Shown one piece after another: positions 1-8,765 of a stretch of DNA of 64,000 bases. Each line of letters opens with the position of its first letter. The stretch's first letter is position 1. The position numbers and the translations under genes are program-made. The notes below the pieces were generated by a model. That model saw only the letters and a program-made list of their open reading frames with translations. It was not told the origin of the DNA and searched no databases. Origin of the DNA: Kribbella steppae (GTDB taxonomy: Bacteria; Actinomycetota; Actinomycetes; Propionibacteriales; Kribbellaceae); NCBI RefSeq assembly GCF_004342025.1, contig NZ_SLWN01000009.1:1-64000 (forward strand), written 5' to 3'.

Positions 1-93
1 TGCTCGCTGCGCTGCGCGTGCTCCACGTTGACACCTCCCACGCACACGCTGTCACCGCGTCAATCGAGGGAAATGCCGTTCAGGGTCTATCAG

Positions 94-1737
94 CTACGGA
101 CGGGCGGTCTCCCACGCGACGGTGTCGTCGGCGGCGGCGAGTGTGCGCGCTGCCGCTGCGGCCGGCGGGGTGTCGGCGGTCAGGTTGAGCCCGGGCTTGC
201 GGTCCTCGATGGTGAACTGCGAGCGGGTGAAGACCTCGGCGTCCTTCGTCTGCACCTTGCGGACGGTGCGGAAGTCGGCGACCAGGGACTGGCGGGTGAT
301 CGTGGTGTTCACGTAACCGCGGAGGTTGTTCTGGAACCGCAGGTGCGGGTTCCACTCGAACCACGGGTGCGAGCCGGTCGCCGAGTCCGCGCCGTCGCCG
401 CCGCTGGTGATCGACGAGCAGACCAGCTCCGACCCCACCGTCCGCGACGTCGGGTCGTCGTAGTCCAGCTTCAGGTCCGCGGCCCAGTGCGCGTGCACGT
501 CACCGGTGAGTACGACGGGGTTGCGCACGCGCGCGTCGACCCAGCCACGGGTGATCCGGTCGCGGGAGGCGACGTACCCGTCCCACGAGTCCATCGAGGT
601 CACCTTCAGCGGCCCCGAGTTGTTGTCTCGCTGGGCGAAGAACACCTGCTGACCGATGATGTCCCACCGTGCCTCCGAACGCCGGAAGCCGTCGATCAGC
701 CACTTCTCCTGCCGCTCGCCGGTGATCGAGCGCTTCGGGTCGACCGCGGCCGGGCAGTCCTTGTAGCCGTCGCCGCAGCCCTGGTCGTCACGGTACTGCC
801 GGGTGTCGAGCATGTGGAACGTTGCCAGCTCACCCCACTTGACCCGCCGGAACAGCTGCAGGTCGATCCCCCGCGGCTTCGACGACGCGCGCAGCGGCAT
901 GTTCTCGTAGTACGCCTGGAACGCAGCCGCGCGGCGGGCGAGGAAGCCGTCCTCGGGCTTCTCCGGTGTCTCGTTCGCCCAGTTGTTGTCGAGCTCGTGG
1001 TCGTCCCAGACCACCAGCCACGGCGCGACCGCGTGGGCCGCCTGCAGGTCGGCGTCGGTCTTGTACTGCGCGTGCCGCTGCCGGTACGACGCCAGGTCGG
1101 TGGTCTCCGGTCCGTCGTGATCGCGGACGTTTCCACCCGGAGCGACGTACGCGCCCTTCGTGTACTCGTACTGGTAGTCGCCGAGGTGGAGCACCAGGTC
1201 CGGGTGGTCCTCGGCCAGCCGCCGGTACGCCGTGAACCAGCCGTGCTCGAACTGGGAGCACGAGACGAACGACATCGACAGCTCGCGCGGCGTGGTGCCT
1301 CGGGCGGGTGCGGTCAGAGTCCGGCCGGTGCGGGACACGTGGCCCTCGGCGCGGAAGCGGTAGTAGTACTCGCGGCCGGGCTGCAGCCCCTGCACGGTGA
1401 CGTGGATCGCGTGCGCGTGCTCCGGCCGGGCGACGGCGACACCGGCGCGTACGACGTGATGGAAGTGCGAGTCGGTGGCGACTTGCCACTGGACGGCGTA
1501 CGCGCGACTCGGCATGCCGCCGAGGCCGTCCGGTGCGACCGGGTCGACAGCGAGGCGGGTCCACAGCACGAACCCGTCGGGCCACGGGTCGCCGCTGGCG
1601 ATGCCGAGAGTGAACGGGTTCTGCCGGATTGGCGTGGCCGCGGCGGTGGTCGGAGTGCTCAGGACGGTGGTCAGGCCGGCGACGGCCGCAGTGGAAGCCA
1701 GACCGGCTTTCAGGACGGATCTACGGGAAGTCTCCAT
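94..1737 (-). CDS. phoD: PhoD-like alkaline phosphatase, Tat-exported
   Basis: Predicted secreted phosphodiesterase/alkaline phosphatase of the PhoD family (Ca/Fe enzymes that release phosphate outside the cell). The 547-residue product opens with a twin-arginine signal (SRRSVLKAG followed by an Ala-rich hydrophobic stretch to about residue 35). Then comes the PhoD N-terminal beta domain (NPFTLGIASGDP) and the metallophosphatase core: SCSQFEHGW, LHLGDYQYEY, VWDDHELDNNW and LTGDVHAHW supply the metal ligands. I start at the internal ATG at 1737 rather than the GTG at 1800, because the Tat motif then sits at the very N-terminus. It looks monocistronic. The family call is secure; the substrate is unknown. 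Confidence 0.92.
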   Translation of the reverse strand: METSRRSVLKAGLASTAAVAGLTTVLSTPTTAAATPIRQNPFTLGIASGDPWPDGFVLWTRLAVDPVAPDGLGGMPSRAYAVQWQVATDSHFHHVVRAGVAVARPEHAHAIHVTVQGLQPGREYYYRFRAEGHVSRTGRTLTAPARGTTPRELSMSFVSCSQFEHGWFTAYRRLAEDHPDLVLHLGDYQYEYTKGAYVAPGGNVRDHDGPETTDLASYRQRHAQYKTDADLQAAHAVAPWLVVWDDHELDNNWANETPEKPEDGFLARRAAAFQAYYENMPLRASSKPRGIDLQLFRRVKWGELATFHMLDTRQYRDDQGCGDGYKDCPAAVDPKRSITGERQEKWLIDGFRRSEARWDIIGQQVFFAQRDNNSGPLKVTSMDSWDGYVASRDRITRGWVDARVRNPVVLTGDVHAHWAADLKLDYDDPTSRTVGSELVCSSITSGGDGADSATGSHPWFEWNPHLRFQNNLRGYVNTTITRQSLVADFRTVRKVQTKDAEVFTRSQFTIEDRKPGLNLTADTPPAAAAARTLAAADDTVAWETARP

Positions 1738-1823
1738 GCGCCCGACCGTTCCCGTTACTGATGTGCGGCGGCTGACATCCAGATGGCCAATGGATGACAC
1801 AACTGGCTGCGGCGGCGGCCACC

Positions 1824-2375
1824 TCAGCGGAAGCTGCGGTCGAGGCGGGTTTCCAACCGGTCGAGGGCCTTCTCGGCGGCGGCGCGGACGGTGTGGTCGG
1901 GGTCGTCGAGGAGGTCCAGCAAGGCCTCGGCGTGCTCAGCCTCTCCGGCGGCTCCGACGGCTCGGGCGGTGGTGGCACGGACTCGGGGCAGCTCGTAGGT
2001 CAGGCCCGGGAGCAGCGCGTCGACGAGTTGGCCGAGCTCGCGTTGCGCGGTGACGCGGGCGACGTGCTCGCGAACGCGCCAGGCCGGGTCGTCGGCGGCT
2101 CTGCCGAGTGCATCGACCGCATCCTCGCGCCAGACGTAGAGGAAGATCCGGGCCGCCCAGACGCGGGCCCAGTAGAAGTTGACCGGATCGAGCTTGGCCC
2201 ATCCCCCGACGATCGGGCCGACCAGCCATTTCAGCTTCTCGACCTCCGTGGTGAACGCCACCTCCGCACTCACCTCGCCGGTCAGTACGGCGATCGCGAA
2301 ATCGATCACCGCATCCTTGCCGTGCTTCGCACACGACTCGAGGACGATCTCGCGCGGTGGCTGCCGATCGGTCAC
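1824..2375 (-). CDS. HEAT-repeat protein
   Basis: Small 183-residue protein built from alpha-helical HEAT-like repeats. The last 80 residues show the repeating pattern (DDPAWRVREHVARV, PRVRATTARAVGAAG, DDPDHTVRAAAEKALDRL). Such proteins usually act as protein-binding scaffolds in the cytoplasm. The reading frame stays open far upstream, but those extra residues are compositionally non-coding. The GTG at 2375 gives a sensible start (VTDRQPPREIV). It is divergent from the methyltransferase at 2544, so bases 2376-2543 hold both promoters. No partner or specific function can be named. Confidence 0.75.
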   Translation of the reverse strand: MTDRQPPREIVLESCAKHGKDAVIDFAIAVLTGEVSAEVAFTTEVEKLKWLVGPIVGGWAKLDPVNFYWARVWAARIFLYVWREDAVDALGRAADDPAWRVREHVARVTAQRELGQLVDALLPGLTYELPRVRATTARAVGAAGEAEHAEALLDLLDDPDHTVRAAAEKALDRLETRLDRSFR

Positions 2376-2543
2376 GGGATCAGTAAACCCCGCCCCACCG
2401 ACAGTCCCGGCTGACCCGGCACGAGCAATACCAGGCCCGTATCCTGCTACGCGGCCACCGGCAGACACGCCGGCGGCGCACACGCTTGAATCAGCCGGCC
2501 ACCACGGCCAACTGCGGATGAGCCGGAAAGGAGGATGCGCTTG

Positions 2544-3296
2544 ATGAGTCAAGCGTTCTACTCGCACGCGAGGCTGTACGACCTGATGTTCCCGGGCGGC
2601 GGGCCCGCAGTCGACTTCTACCGGGCCGACGCCGATCGGCAAGGCGGGCGCGTATTGGAACTCGGGTGCGGCACCGGGCACAAGCTGATCCCCATCGCGT
2701 CCGACGGGCATCCGTGCGTCGGCCTGGACTTCTCGTCAGACATGCTGGCTGAGGCTCAGCGTAAGGCGAACGAGCGCGGTGTAGCGGTGGAATGGATGCA
2801 GGGCGACATGCGGGCCTTCGATCTGGACCGCACCTTCGACTTCGTGTTCATCACAGCCAATTCCCTCCTGCATCTGCAGGAGGCTGAGGATCTGGTGAGC
2901 TGCTTCCGGTCGGTTCGAAGACACCTGGCACCCGGAGCACGGTTCGTCTTCGATGTATTCAACCCGAGCGTGCGCCTCCTTGCCGAAGCCGATGGCGTGC
3001 GGCGCACCCGGGAGTCGTTGTCGTTCATCGACCCTGACCGTGGCAACGTCAGCGTCGATGTCGCTGAGATCTACGACGCGCCCGCGCAAGTTACCCGCGG
3101 GACGTGGTACCTCTCGACTGACTCCGAGCCCGACTTCGTCGTCGCACCGCTCGAAATCAGGAGCATCTTCCCGCAGGAGCTGCCGCTGCTCGTCTCGCTC
3201 GGCGGCCTTCGGCTCGTCGAGCGCTTCGGCGACTGGTCCGGTCGACCATTTGCCGTGGATACGCCGCTACAACTCTGCATCTGCGAGTCCGCGTGA
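2544..3296 (+). CDS. Class I SAM-dependent methyltransferase
   Basis: Predicted small-molecule methyltransferase, 250 residues. Motif I is plain (VLELGCGTGHKLIPIA), followed by the acidic residue that binds the SAM ribose (CVGLDFSSDML), then QGDMRAF and a motif IV/post-I region (FDFVFITANSLLHL). The fold is the ordinary Rossmann type of cytoplasmic metabolite methyltransferases; the acceptor substrate cannot be read from sequence. The ATG at 2544 is preferred over the one at 2535, because AAAGGAGG ends at 2534 and gives 9 bases of spacing to 2544 but none to 2535. A broken sigma-factor fragment follows directly after the stop codon. Confidence 0.85.
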   Translation: MSQAFYSHARLYDLMFPGGGPAVDFYRADADRQGGRVLELGCGTGHKLIPIASDGHPCVGLDFSSDMLAEAQRKANERGVAVEWMQGDMRAFDLDRTFDFVFITANSLLHLQEAEDLVSCFRSVRRHLAPGARFVFDVFNPSVRLLAEADGVRRTRESLSFIDPDRGNVSVDVAEIYDAPAQVTRGTWYLSTDSEPDFVVAPLEIRSIFPQELPLLVSLGGLRLVERFGDWSGRPFAVDTPLQLCICESA

Positions 3297-3297
3297 T

Positions 3298-3430
3298 CGA
3301 AGGCGAGAGCACAGTCTCGGTCGCGCGGTTGCGGATCGCGAAGTGCGCTTTCGTGAGCTCTTCGACAGTCATTTCCGCCAACTGCTCGGTTACGCCCTGC
3401 GGCGGGTGGGCTCACCCGAGGACGCCCGAC
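3298..3430 (+). pseudogene. Remnant of an ECF sigma factor N-terminus
   Basis: In the frame of 3298, immediately after the methyltransferase stop, the translation contains RFRELFDSHFRQLLGYAL followed by RRVGSPEDA. This reads as the beginning of sigma-70 region 2 (the usual continuation would be A-DVV-x-ETF-x-x-AWR). The similarity stops dead at about 3425 and unrelated sequence runs into the aconitase terminator. A GTG at 3343 could be the original start. I interpret it as a gene truncated by deletion, leaving only about 30 recognisable residues. The fragment is too short for certainty, and chance similarity is possible. Confidence 0.45.
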
Positions 3431-3464
3431 CACGTGACCGGCCCCGGCTGCAAGTAGTTCACAG

Positions 3465-3511
3465 ACGAGTACGGCGTACTCCGGTTGAAGGCCGGGGTAC
3501 GCCGTACTCGT
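3465..3511 (-). terminator. Strong hairpin downstream of acnA
   Basis: Perfect 15-bp inverted repeat: ACGAGTACGGCGTAC at 3465-3479 and its complement at 3497-3511, with a 17-base loop. It begins 5 bases past the acnA stop codon on the minus strand. There is no clear T-tract, as is common in high-GC genomes. It may also stop transcription coming from the methyltransferase side. Confidence 0.75.
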
Positions 3512-3516
3512 TGGTG

Positions 3517-6291
3517 TCAGCTGGCGATCAGGGAGCGGAGTACGTACTGCAGGATGCCGCCGTTGCGGTAGTAGTCGGCCTCGCCGGGGGTGTCGATCCG
3601 GACCACCGCGTCGAACTCCTTCTCCGACCCGTCGGGCGCGGTCACCTTGACGTGGACTGTGCGCGGGATGGTCCCGTCGTTCAGCTCGGTAACGCCGGTG
3701 ATGTCGAAGGTCTCCTCACCGGTCAGGCCGAGCGACTCCGCGTTCTCGCCCTCCGGGTACTGCAGCGGCAGCACGCCCATGCCGATCAGGTTCGACCGGT
3801 GGATGCGCTCGAAGGACTCGGTGATCACGGCCTTCGCGCCGAGCAACGCCGTACCCTTGGCCGCCCAGTCACGCGACGAACCCGAGCCGTACTCCTTGCC
3901 GGCCAGGATCACCAGCGGCGTACCGGCCTCGGCGTACGACTCGGCGGCCTCGTAGATCGAGGTGACCGGCCCGTCGTCCTTGGTGAAGTCGCGGGTGAAG
4001 CCGCCCTCGGTGCCGGGCGCGATCTGGTTGCGCAGCCGGATGTTGGCGAACGTGCCCCGGATCATCACCTCGTGGTTGCCGCGGCGGGAACCGTACGAGT
4101 TGAAGTCCTTGCGCTCGACCCCGTGCTCGGCCAGGTACTTGCCGGCCGGGCTGTCGGCCTTGATCGAACCGGCCGGGGAGATGTGGTCGGTGGTGACCGA
4201 GTCGCCCAGTTTGGCCAGCACCCGGGCACCGGCGATGTCGGTGACCGGCGACGGGTCCTTCGCCATCCCGTCGAAGTACGGAGGCTTGCGCACGTACGTC
4301 GACTCCGCGTCCCAGGCGAACGTCTTGCCTTCCGGCGTCGGCAGCGACCGCCAGCGCTCGTCACCGGCGAACACGTCGGCGTAGTCCTTGGTGAACATCT
4401 CCTTGTTGATCGAGGAGGCGATCACCTTCTCGACCTCGTCGGCGGCCGGCCAGATGTCCTTCAGGAACACGTCGTTGCCGTCGGTGTCCTTGCCCAGGGC
4501 ATCGGTCTCGAAGTCGAAGTCCATCGTCCCGGCCAGCGCGTAGGCGATCACCAGCGGCGGGGAGGCGAGGTAGTTCATCTTCACGTCCGGGTTGATCCGG
4601 CCCTCGAAGTTGCGGTTGCCGGACAGCACCGACACGACCGCCAGGTCGGCTTCCTGGACGCCGGCCGAGACCTCCTCGGGCAGCGGGCCCGAGTTGCCGA
4701 TGCAGGTGGTGCAGCCATAACCGACCAGGTGGAAGCCGAGCTTCTCCAGGTACGGCGTGACGCCGGCCTTGTCGTAGTAGTCCGTGACCACCTTCGAGCC
4801 GGGCGCGAGCGAGGTCTTCACCCAGGGCTTCGAGGACAGGCCCTTGTCGACGGCGTTCTTCGCCAGCAGTGCGGCGGCGAGCATCACCGACGGGTTCGAG
4901 GTGTTGGTGCAGGAGGTGATACTGGCGATCACGACGTGGCCGTGGTCGAGCTCGACCTCCTGGCCGTTCAGGCTGATCATCGTCTTCTTCGACGGCCGGC
5001 CATTGGCGCCGTGCGGCACGTGCGGCTCGTCATTCACGTTCCCGTGGCCGTTCGGCGCGTCGCTGGCCGGGAAGCTGCCGATCTCCGACGGGTCGACGTC
5101 CAGTTCCTCGGTGGCGTAGTCGGTCAGCTCACCCCGGAACGCCTCCTTCGACTCCGACAGCGCGACGCGGTCCTGCGGCCGCTTCGGACCAGCGATCGAC
5201 GGTACGACGGTGGACAGGTCCAGCTCGAGGTACTCCGAGAAGCGCGGCTCGACCGACACGTCGTGCCACATGCCCTGCTCCCGGGCGTACGCCTCGACCA
5301 GCGCGACGTCGGCGTCGGACCGGCCGGTGAGCCGCAGGTACTCCAGCGTGACGTCGTCGATCGGGAAGATCGCGCAGGTGGAGCCGAACTCCGGGCTCAT
5401 GTTGCCGATGGTGGCGCGGTTGGCCAGCGGCACCGCCGCCACGCCCTCGCCGTAGAACTCGACGAACTTGCCGACCACACCGTGCTTGCGCAGCTGCTGG
5501 GTGATGGTCAGCACCACGTCGGTCGCGGTGGCACCGGCCGGGACCGAGCCGCTCAGCTTGAAGCCGACCACCTTGGGGATCAGCATCGACACCGGCTGGC
5601 CGAGCATGGCCGCCTCGGCTTCGATGCCGCCGACGCCCCAGCCCAGCACACCCAGACCATTGACCATCGTGGTGTGGCTGTCCGTGCCCACGCAGGTGTC
5701 CGGGTACGCCACGCCGTCGCGAACCATGACCGTCCGGGCCAGGTGCTCGATGTTCACCTGGTGCACGATGCCGGTGCCGGGCGGAACGACCTTGAAGTCG
5801 TCGAAGGCGGTCTGGCCCCAGCGGAGGAACTGGTACCGCTCGCCGTTGCGCTGGTACTCGAACTCGACGTTGCGCTCGAACGCATCCTGCCGTCCGAACA
5901 CGTCGGTGATGACCGAGTGGTCGATGACCAGCTCGGCCGGCGCCAGCGGGTTGATCTTGGTCGGGTCGCCACCCAACTCGGCGACGGCTTCGCGCATGGT
6001 GGCCAGGTCGACGACACACGGCACACCGGTGAAGTCCTGCATGATCACCCGGGCCGGGGTGAACTGGATCTCGGTGTCGGGCGCCGCGTTCGGGTCCCAG
6101 TTGCCGAGCTTGGTGATGTGCTCGGCGGTGATGTTCGCACCGTCCTCGGTGCGCAGCAGGTTCTCCAGCAGCACCTTGAGCGAGTAGGGCAGCGTCTCCG
6201 CTCCCTCGATACCCGCCAACCTGAAGATCTCGTACGACTGTCCGCTGACCTCGAGTGCACCCTTGGCACCGAAGCTGTCGACGCTCGCCAT
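3517..6291 (-). CDS. acnA: Aconitate hydratase A
   Basis: Aconitase of the AcnA/IRP1 type, interconverting citrate and isocitrate in the TCA cycle with a [4Fe-4S] cluster. The 924-residue length is normal. Cluster and active-site motifs are present: VGTDSHTTMVNGLGVLGWG, ITSCTNTSNPSVM (first Cys ligand), YGCTTCIGNSGPL (the other two Cys ligands), and the swivel-domain loop YGSGSSRDWAAKG. The ATG at 6291 has AGAGGAG about 9 bases upstream, better than the in-frame TTG one codon earlier. It is transcribed alone between its own promoter region (which holds a palindrome at 6392-6405) and the hairpin at 3465-3511. Confidence 0.98.
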   Translation of the reverse strand: MASVDSFGAKGALEVSGQSYEIFRLAGIEGAETLPYSLKVLLENLLRTEDGANITAEHITKLGNWDPNAAPDTEIQFTPARVIMQDFTGVPCVVDLATMREAVAELGGDPTKINPLAPAELVIDHSVITDVFGRQDAFERNVEFEYQRNGERYQFLRWGQTAFDDFKVVPPGTGIVHQVNIEHLARTVMVRDGVAYPDTCVGTDSHTTMVNGLGVLGWGVGGIEAEAAMLGQPVSMLIPKVVGFKLSGSVPAGATATDVVLTITQQLRKHGVVGKFVEFYGEGVAAVPLANRATIGNMSPEFGSTCAIFPIDDVTLEYLRLTGRSDADVALVEAYAREQGMWHDVSVEPRFSEYLELDLSTVVPSIAGPKRPQDRVALSESKEAFRGELTDYATEELDVDPSEIGSFPASDAPNGHGNVNDEPHVPHGANGRPSKKTMISLNGQEVELDHGHVVIASITSCTNTSNPSVMLAAALLAKNAVDKGLSSKPWVKTSLAPGSKVVTDYYDKAGVTPYLEKLGFHLVGYGCTTCIGNSGPLPEEVSAGVQEADLAVVSVLSGNRNFEGRINPDVKMNYLASPPLVIAYALAGTMDFDFETDALGKDTDGNDVFLKDIWPAADEVEKVIASSINKEMFTKDYADVFAGDERWRSLPTPEGKTFAWDAESTYVRKPPYFDGMAKDPSPVTDIAGARVLAKLGDSVTTDHISPAGSIKADSPAGKYLAEHGVERKDFNSYGSRRGNHEVMIRGTFANIRLRNQIAPGTEGGFTRDFTKDDGPVTSIYEAAESYAEAGTPLVILAGKEYGSGSSRDWAAKGTALLGAKAVITESFERIHRSNLIGMGVLPLQYPEGENAESLGLTGEETFDITGVTELNDGTIPRTVHVKVTAPDGSEKEFDAVVRIDTPGEADYYRNGGILQYVLRSLIAS

Positions 6292-6391
6292 CAACCTGCT
6301 CCTCTATCCGGTCCTGTTCCGCTGTGCCCATCCTGCCGAGCGCCCGGCCCGGCCGCGAGGTCAGGTTCCCCTAACCCGCACCCACAAACTC

Positions 6392-6405
6392 TCTCGACAT
6401 CAAGA
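6392..6405. promoter_or_regulatory. Palindromic operator-like site upstream of acnA
   Basis: TCTCGACATCAAGA is a near-palindrome (outer arms TCT/AGA plus GA/TC pairs). It lies about 100 bases upstream of the acnA start, and a second CGACATC follows at 6410-6416 as a direct repeat. The placement fits a repressor or activator site controlling aconitase, but the regulator is unknown and no regulator gene is adjacent. Confidence 0.35.
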
Positions 6406-6472
6406 TACACGACATCGAGTCACCCCAGCACCCCAATCGACGACCTGTGGACAAACGCCACGGGTCCGGCAG

Positions 6473-7717
6473 TCACCGCGCGGCGGCCGCGATCCGGGCC
6501 GCGAGGTCGTCCAGTTCGTCCAGCAGATCGGCCGCTCCCCAGACCTGATTCCTGGTCCGGTTCGTCAGCGGACGGATCACTCCGGCCTCGTGCAGTCGCT
6601 CGATACCGGCGTACACACTGCTGGTCGCACCACCGATCGCCTCCTCGGCCTCGCTCGCCGAGAAGATCGGCGCAGCGATCAGGCCGTCCAGCAAGCGGGA
6701 CGCCGCACTGCCTCGCCGGGATCCGACCTTCTGCTGCCACGTCGACTGCAACTCGGCGATCCGGGCCGCGGTCACCCGAGACTCGCGCGCGGCGACCGTG
6801 GATGCCGCGGTGAACGATCGGATGATCGGCTCGATCCGACCCTCCCGATACGCACCCAGTACGTCGAAGTAGTCGTCGCGTCGTGCCACGAGCGCAGAGG
6901 CCAGCGGGACGACCACACGCCGGGTCGCTCCGCGACGACGCAACACGGTGTTGATGAGCGCACGACCGATGCGGCCGTTGCCATCGGTGAACGGGTGCAC
7001 GGACTCGAACTGGGCGTGCACGACCGCCGCCTGGGCGAGGACCGGCAGATCGGTCCGGTTGGCAAAGACGACCAGGTCGGCCATGTACTCGTCCACGGTC
7101 CCCGGTGGCGGCGGCACGTAGACAGCGTTGCGTGGTGAGTGGTCGCTGCCACCGATCCAGTTCTGCATGTCGCGGAAGCGGCCGGCGTACGCATGCTCGT
7201 GCGGGTCGTCGACCATCAAGGCGAGGTGGGCCGTCTGGACCATCGCGGTCTCGATGTCGCCACCCTCGTCGACAGAACGGATCAGCGCGGCCAGCGCGGC
7301 CGTGGACGCGGCCATCGACGTCGCCGAGGGATTCGACTTGATGCCGTGCAGCGCCCGGGCGAAGTCATCGACCGAAGCATCGATGTGCTCGATCTTCGAT
7401 GAGGCCACCGACTCGGTCCGCAGCAGGAGCGTCTCCAGCGCCGCGAGCTCGGCACCGTGCGAGTGATCGAGCGCGGCGATCTCGAGCACACACGCTTCCA
7501 TCGCCCCCACGAGCTCAGGACTCAGTCGTACGTCGCGGTGCCCGATCAGCGGTGGTCGCATCGCAACCACCTCGCTGAGCATGCGGTCCGCCGCCGTACC
7601 GCCACGGCTGCGCTGACGCCACGGTCGCACCTCAGGGACGTGCGCCGGCCAGGCCGGATCGACCTCCGCCGGGGAGGTCTGTCCTGAATCCGCTCGGCCG
7701 GTCTGCTCGAACTCCAC
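6473..7717 (-). CDS. Fic/DOC family protein with C-terminal winged helix
   Basis: Fic-domain enzyme, probably an AMP-transferase acting on a protein hydroxyl. The 414-residue product carries the complete catalytic motif HPFTDGNGRIGR in the middle. Upstream of it, ASSKIEHID resembles the [S/T]xxxE[G/N] autoinhibitory helix of class II Fic proteins, although His replaces Gly/Asn. The last 90 residues (GSAASRLLDGLI, ATSSVYAGIERLHEAGVI) look like a winged helix-turn-helix, so it may bind DNA and autoregulate. I use the GTG at 7717, which has GAGGG 7 bases upstream; an in-frame TTG at 7741 lies inside the repeat cluster at 7728-7815. No separate antitoxin gene is visible. Confidence 0.88.
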   Translation of the reverse strand: MEFEQTGRADSGQTSPAEVDPAWPAHVPEVRPWRQRSRGGTAADRMLSEVVAMRPPLIGHRDVRLSPELVGAMEACVLEIAALDHSHGAELAALETLLLRTESVASSKIEHIDASVDDFARALHGIKSNPSATSMAASTAALAALIRSVDEGGDIETAMVQTAHLALMVDDPHEHAYAGRFRDMQNWIGGSDHSPRNAVYVPPPPGTVDEYMADLVVFANRTDLPVLAQAAVVHAQFESVHPFTDGNGRIGRALINTVLRRRGATRRVVVPLASALVARRDDYFDVLGAYREGRIEPIIRSFTAASTVAARESRVTAARIAELQSTWQQKVGSRRGSAASRLLDGLIAAPIFSASEAEEAIGGATSSVYAGIERLHEAGVIRPLTNRTRNQVWGAADLLDELDDLAARIAAAAR

Positions 7718-7727
7718 CGTGCTGCCC

Positions 7728-7815
7728 TCAAGTCGGAACAACGTCGGAGATATTCCGACTTATGCAGTCTAACTCAGAATAACGTCGGGGGTTGTTCCGG
7801 GTTGTTCCGACTTGA
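7728..7815. promoter_or_regulatory. Inverted and direct repeats in the fic promoter (putative operator)
   Basis: TCAAGTCGGAACAAC at 7728-7742 recurs as a perfect inverted copy at 7801-7815. Between them lie partial copies: TTCCGACTT (7753-7761), AGAATAACGTCGG (about 7777-7789) and GTTGTTCCGG (7791-7800). The sites fill the whole gap between the LLM oxidoreductase stop and the fic start. This looks like a multi-site operator, plausibly for the Fic protein's own winged-helix domain. Confidence 0.5.
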
Positions 7816-7822
7816 AGCCTTA

Positions 7823-8755
7823 CTACGACACCTGCGGGAGGACTTCGGCGGCGATGAGGTCGAGGTGGTCGAGGTCTTGGAGGTCCATGATCTGGACGTA
7901 CTGGCGGGTGGAGCCGACGGCGGCGAACTGACCGAGGCGGTCGACCACCTCGGCGGGGGTGCCGGCAATGGCGCCGGACTTGAGCTCTTCAACGTCGCGG
8001 CCGATGGCGGCGGCGCGTTGCTTGACCTGCGCATCGTCCTTGCCGACCACGACGGTGTGGGCAGTGGACAGGGCCAGCGTGTCGGGGTCGCGGTCGATCG
8101 CGTCGCAGGCGGCCCGGACGCGCTTGAACAGGGTCTCGGTCTCCTCGACCGAGCGGAAGCCGGCGTTGAACTCGGCCGCGTGCTGTGCGGCGAGGGACGG
8201 CGTACGCTTCTTACCCGCGCCGCCGACGATGATCGGCGGGTGCGGCTGCTGGACCGGCTTCGGCAGCGCCGGGGAGTCGGTCAGCTGGTAGTGCGTGCCG
8301 TCGAAGTTGTACTTCTCCCCCACCGGCGTGTCCCACAGCCCGGTGATCAGCTCCAACTGCTCGGTGAGCAGGTCGAACCGGCCGGGCGTGTCCGGGAAGT
8401 CCAGCCCGTACGCCTTGTGCTCGGCCTCGAACCAGCCGGCCCCGAGCCCGAGCTCCGCGCGGCCGCCGCTCATTTGGTCGACCTGCGCGACGGTGATCGC
8501 AAGCACGCCCGGGTTGCGGAACGTCGCGGAACTGACGAGCGTGCCGAGCTTGATCCGCTTGGTCTCACGCGCCAGCCCGGCCAGCGTGACCCACGCGTCG
8601 GTGGGTCCGGGCAGACCGTCGTGGTCGCCCATCACCAGGTAGTGGTCCGATCGGAAGAACGCGTCGAACCCGTTCTCTTCGGCTTTGCGTGCCACCGCGA
8701 GCTGGTCGTCGTACGAGGCACCTTGCTGGGGTTCGGTGAAGATCCTGAGAAGCAT
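7823..8755 (-). CDS. LLM class F420/FMN-dependent oxidoreductase
   Basis: Luciferase-like monooxygenase-fold oxidoreductase, 310 residues, of the F420-dependent type common in actinobacteria. Family hallmarks: MLLRIFTEPQQ at the N-terminus, FFRSDHYLVMG, GTLVSSATFRNPGVLAITVAQVD, GRAELGLGAGWFEAEHKAYG, and PPIIVGGAGKKRT near the cofactor phosphate. The substrate is unknown. The start is the ATG at 8755, only 10 bases after the stop of the 1443-residue repeat protein, so the two are probably co-transcribed. No strong ribosome-binding site is visible, which suggests translational coupling. The reading frame is open far upstream in antisense to the repeat gene, but that part is not coding. Confidence 0.9.
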   Translation of the reverse strand: MLLRIFTEPQQGASYDDQLAVARKAEENGFDAFFRSDHYLVMGDHDGLPGPTDAWVTLAGLARETKRIKLGTLVSSATFRNPGVLAITVAQVDQMSGGRAELGLGAGWFEAEHKAYGLDFPDTPGRFDLLTEQLELITGLWDTPVGEKYNFDGTHYQLTDSPALPKPVQQPHPPIIVGGAGKKRTPSLAAQHAAEFNAGFRSVEETETLFKRVRAACDAIDRDPDTLALSTAHTVVVGKDDAQVKQRAAAIGRDVEELKSGAIAGTPAEVVDRLGQFAAVGSTRQYVQIMDLQDLDHLDLIAAEVLPQVS

Positions 8756-8765
8756 GCGGACAACG

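Noticed and set aside
2953..6813. 1286-residue plus-strand open frame opposite acnA
   Set aside because: It is the antisense of a certain aconitase gene, Arg/Val/Gly/His-rich without any motif. Long antisense frames are expected at this GC content. Only the short sigma-like piece at 3298-3430 was kept.
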